Below are positions 5,091-6,478 of a DNA stretch of 6,478 bases, one piece after another. The notes below the pieces were generated by a model. The model made no database searches. It was not told where the DNA came from and saw only the letters and a program-made list of their open reading frames with translations. The stretch covers positions 1 through 6,478 of the forward strand of contig JASGMZ010000170.1 of assembly GCA_030156305.1 (NCBI GenBank). Direction: 5' to 3'. The DNA is from Bacteroidales bacterium. Its GTDB lineage: Bacteria; Bacteroidota; Bacteroidia; Bacteroidales; UBA12077. The translations under genes were made by a program, and so were the position numbers. The number at the start of each line of letters is the position of its first letter. Position 1 is the first letter of the stretch.

Positions 5091-6299
5091 ATGAATATAA
5101 AAGCTGAAAATATAAAAATAAATCAATATACCTATAACCTGCCGGAGCAAAGAATAGCAAAGTATCCGCTGGAACAAAGGGATTTATCTAAATTATTGGT
5201 TTATACTAAAGGAAACATAGAGCACAATACTTTTTTGAATCTTGAACATTACATCCATGCGAATGATACCATGGTTTTTAATAACACCAAAGTAATTCAG
5301 GCAAGGTTAAAATTTTATAAAGAAACAGGTGCCAGGATTGAAATTTTTTGTTTAGAACCCGTAAATCCTTCGGATTATGTGCTGGCTTTTCAACAAAACC
5401 AGAAAGTAACCTGGAAATGTATTGTAGGTAATGCAAAAAAATGGAAAAATGATCTTTTAACGCAAAAATTTGTTATCTACAATACTGAAATTGAGTTAAA
5501 TGCCCGAAAAATATCTCACGGAGGTAATACCCGTACCATTGAATTTACGTGGAATAATCCATCCTTCTGTTTTAGTGAAATCATCGATCATATTGGAGAA
5601 ATGCCTATCCCGCCTTATCTAAACCGCGAATCGGAGAATATTGATAAAGATCGGTATCAAACCGTTTATTCAAAATCAAAAGGCTCGGTTGCGGCTCCAA
5701 CTGCCGGATTACATTTTACCAATCGGGTATTTGGCCAGTTAAAAACAAAAAATGTAAATATTGAAGAAATTACGCTTCATGTGGGAGCCGGAACTTTTAC
5801 ACCTATAAAAACAGAAACAGTTAATAACCACGAAATGCATACCGAACATTTTGTGGTAAACAAATCAACTCTGCAACATTTATTAAATGCTAACGATATA
5901 ACGGTAGTTGGAACAACTTCGGTACGTACGCTTGAAAGTATTTACTGGCTTGGTGTAAAATTACTGATGTCCGGAATGCTCGAATTAAAGATTGATCAGT
6001 GGGAAGTGTATCAGTTACCTAAAAATGTTTCCCGGCAGGAAGCCGTTGAAGTCTTAATAAATTATATGCAAAACAACCACTTAGAAACATTACATGCCTC
6101 TACTCAAATCATGATTGTTCCGGGATACACATTTAAAATGACAGATGTTTTAATTACCAATTTTCACCAACCCAAAAGCACCCTTTTATTGCTTATCGCT
6201 GCATTTATTGGTGATGACTGGAAAAAGGTTTACGATTATGCCTTAGAAAATGATTTCCGGTTTTTAAGTTATGGAGACAGTTCAATTTTAATTCCATAG
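5091..6299 (+). CDS. queA: S-adenosylmethionine:tRNA ribosyltransferase-isomerase, long form
   Basis: QueA transfers and rearranges the ribosyl part of S-adenosylmethionine onto preQ1 in the anticodon of tRNAs reading NAU/NAC codons, giving epoxyqueuosine in the queuosine pathway. It is cytoplasmic. Conserved QueA blocks occur along the 402 residues: L-P-E-Q-R-I-A-K-Y-P near 17-26, V-F-N-N-T-K-V-I at 62-69, G-E-M-P-I-P-P-Y at 169-176, R-Y-Q-T-V-Y from 188, G-S-V-A-A-P-T-A-G-L-H-F at 198-209, T-L-H-V-G-A-G-T-F at 228-236, V-G-T-T-S-V-R-T-L-E-S at 273-283, V-P-G-Y from 343, T-N-F-H-Q-P-K-S-T from 356 and S-Y-G-D near the end. It is about 45 residues longer than E. coli QueA (356), mainly because about 60 residues instead of about 25 separate the T-L-E-S and P-G-Y blocks. 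This may be a paralogue that coexists with a standard QueA. No other queuosine gene is in the window. Confidence 0.9.
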   Translation: MNIKAENIKINQYTYNLPEQRIAKYPLEQRDLSKLLVYTKGNIEHNTFLNLEHYIHANDTMVFNNTKVIQARLKFYKETGARIEIFCLEPVNPSDYVLAFQQNQKVTWKCIVGNAKKWKNDLLTQKFVIYNTEIELNARKISHGGNTRTIEFTWNNPSFCFSEIIDHIGEMPIPPYLNRESENIDKDRYQTVYSKSKGSVAAPTAGLHFTNRVFGQLKTKNVNIEEITLHVGAGTFTPIKTETVNNHEMHTEHFVVNKSTLQHLLNANDITVVGTTSVRTLESIYWLGVKLLMSGMLELKIDQWEVYQLPKNVSRQEAVEVLINYMQNNHLETLHASTQIMIVPGYTFKMTDVLITNFHQPKSTLLLLIAAFIGDDWKKVYDYALENDFRFLSYGDSSILIP

Positions 6300-6392
6300 C
6301 TAACTTACGAATAAAGCTAAATGGCAATAAATATAATATGATTCTCAAGTAGTTTCATCTTACCGGATAAATAGAATTACACCTTTTTGTTC

Positions 6393-6400
6393 TACCTTTG
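6393..6400 (+). promoter_or_regulatory. -7 box of the YgiQ-like gene promoter
   Basis: TACCTTTG matches TAnnTTTG exactly and lies 12 bases before the ATG at 6413, so the leader would be very short. No -33 TTG is seen at the right distance. Its presence suggests that this gene does not depend on read-through from queA, 113 bases upstream. Confidence 0.5.
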
Positions 6401-6412
6401 TCGGGATAATTG

Positions 6413-6478
6413 ATGTTAGATAATAAAACAACATATAAACCCAATGATTGGTTACCCACAACCAAAAAAGAAGTGGCC
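6413..6478 (+). CDS. YgiQ-family radical SAM protein, N-terminal fragment cut by the window edge
   Basis: An open frame starts at the ATG and runs for 22 codons to the end of the window without a stop. The visible residues include K-P-N-D-W-L-P-T-T-K-K-E-V, which I recognise as the start of Bacteroidota YgiQ-family proteins, where D-W-L-P-T-T-K-K-E-V is followed by a G-W-D segment. Those are large proteins of the radical SAM superfamily with an iron-sulphur cluster, and their reaction is not established. The cluster-binding cysteines lie outside the window, so the call rests on a short stretch. The frame is backed by a -7 box just upstream. A poorly conserved hairpin after queA (TAGCT/AGCTA, about 6298-6319) is too weak to call a terminator. 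Confidence 0.7.
   Translation, partial: MLDNKTTYKPNDWLPTTKKEVA

Noticed and set aside
6295..6324. Terminator after queA
   Set aside because: The 5-bp TAGCT/AGCTA stem with CCA/TGG flanks has bulges and no U-run.

Overview
The window is AT-rich and looks like chromosomal DNA from a member of the Bacteroidota. Three things point there. Promoter-like boxes match TAnnTTTG, the -7 motif of that phylum. There are no clear Shine-Dalgarno sequences. The gene set includes a PorT-type outer-membrane barrel protein, a DUF2027-like/Smr protein and a long-form QueA, all typical of Bacteroidota. No phage, plasmid, CRISPR or transposase genes are visible, so this is mostly ordinary housekeeping sequence with some unusual intergenic structure.

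Layout from left to right. Positions 1-129 hold nested inverted repeats and no convincing gene. A serine beta-lactamase-family hydrolase lies on the minus strand (130-1458) with a good promoter candidate upstream. Next come a strong intrinsic terminator (1662-1689) and the minus-strand gene for a secreted outer-membrane beta-barrel protein (1742-2404). The 394-base gap at 2405-2798 is the most structured non-coding part. It holds a second copy of the barrel gene's leader and first codons, two tandem hairpin repeats, and the terminator of the next gene. A SlyD-like FKBP prolyl isomerase (2799-3275, minus) follows with its own promoter candidate.

The RNase P RNA gene (rnpB) lies on the minus strand at about 3422-3773. 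It is bacterial type A and carries a near-perfect palindromic hairpin just before the 3' strand of its P4 helix. It starts 36 bases after the stop codon of a DUF2027-like/Smr protein gene (3809-4894, minus) and has its own -7 box in that gap. A 196-base divergent spacer separates the Smr gene from queA (5091-6299, plus), which codes for a long-form S-adenosylmethionine:tRNA ribosyltransferase-isomerase of the queuosine pathway. After queA, a separate promoter box precedes the first 22 codons of a gene that runs off the right edge. Those codons resemble the N-terminus of YgiQ-family radical SAM proteins.

The genes do not form one pathway. Most appear to be transcribed singly, each with its own promoter or terminator. 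RNA is a loose common theme on the right half (RNase P RNA, a tRNA-modifying enzyme, a possible nucleic-acid-binding Smr protein). No new multi-gene system is evident. The best leads are the hairpin repeats and duplicated leader at 2386-2660 and the palindrome inside rnpB.
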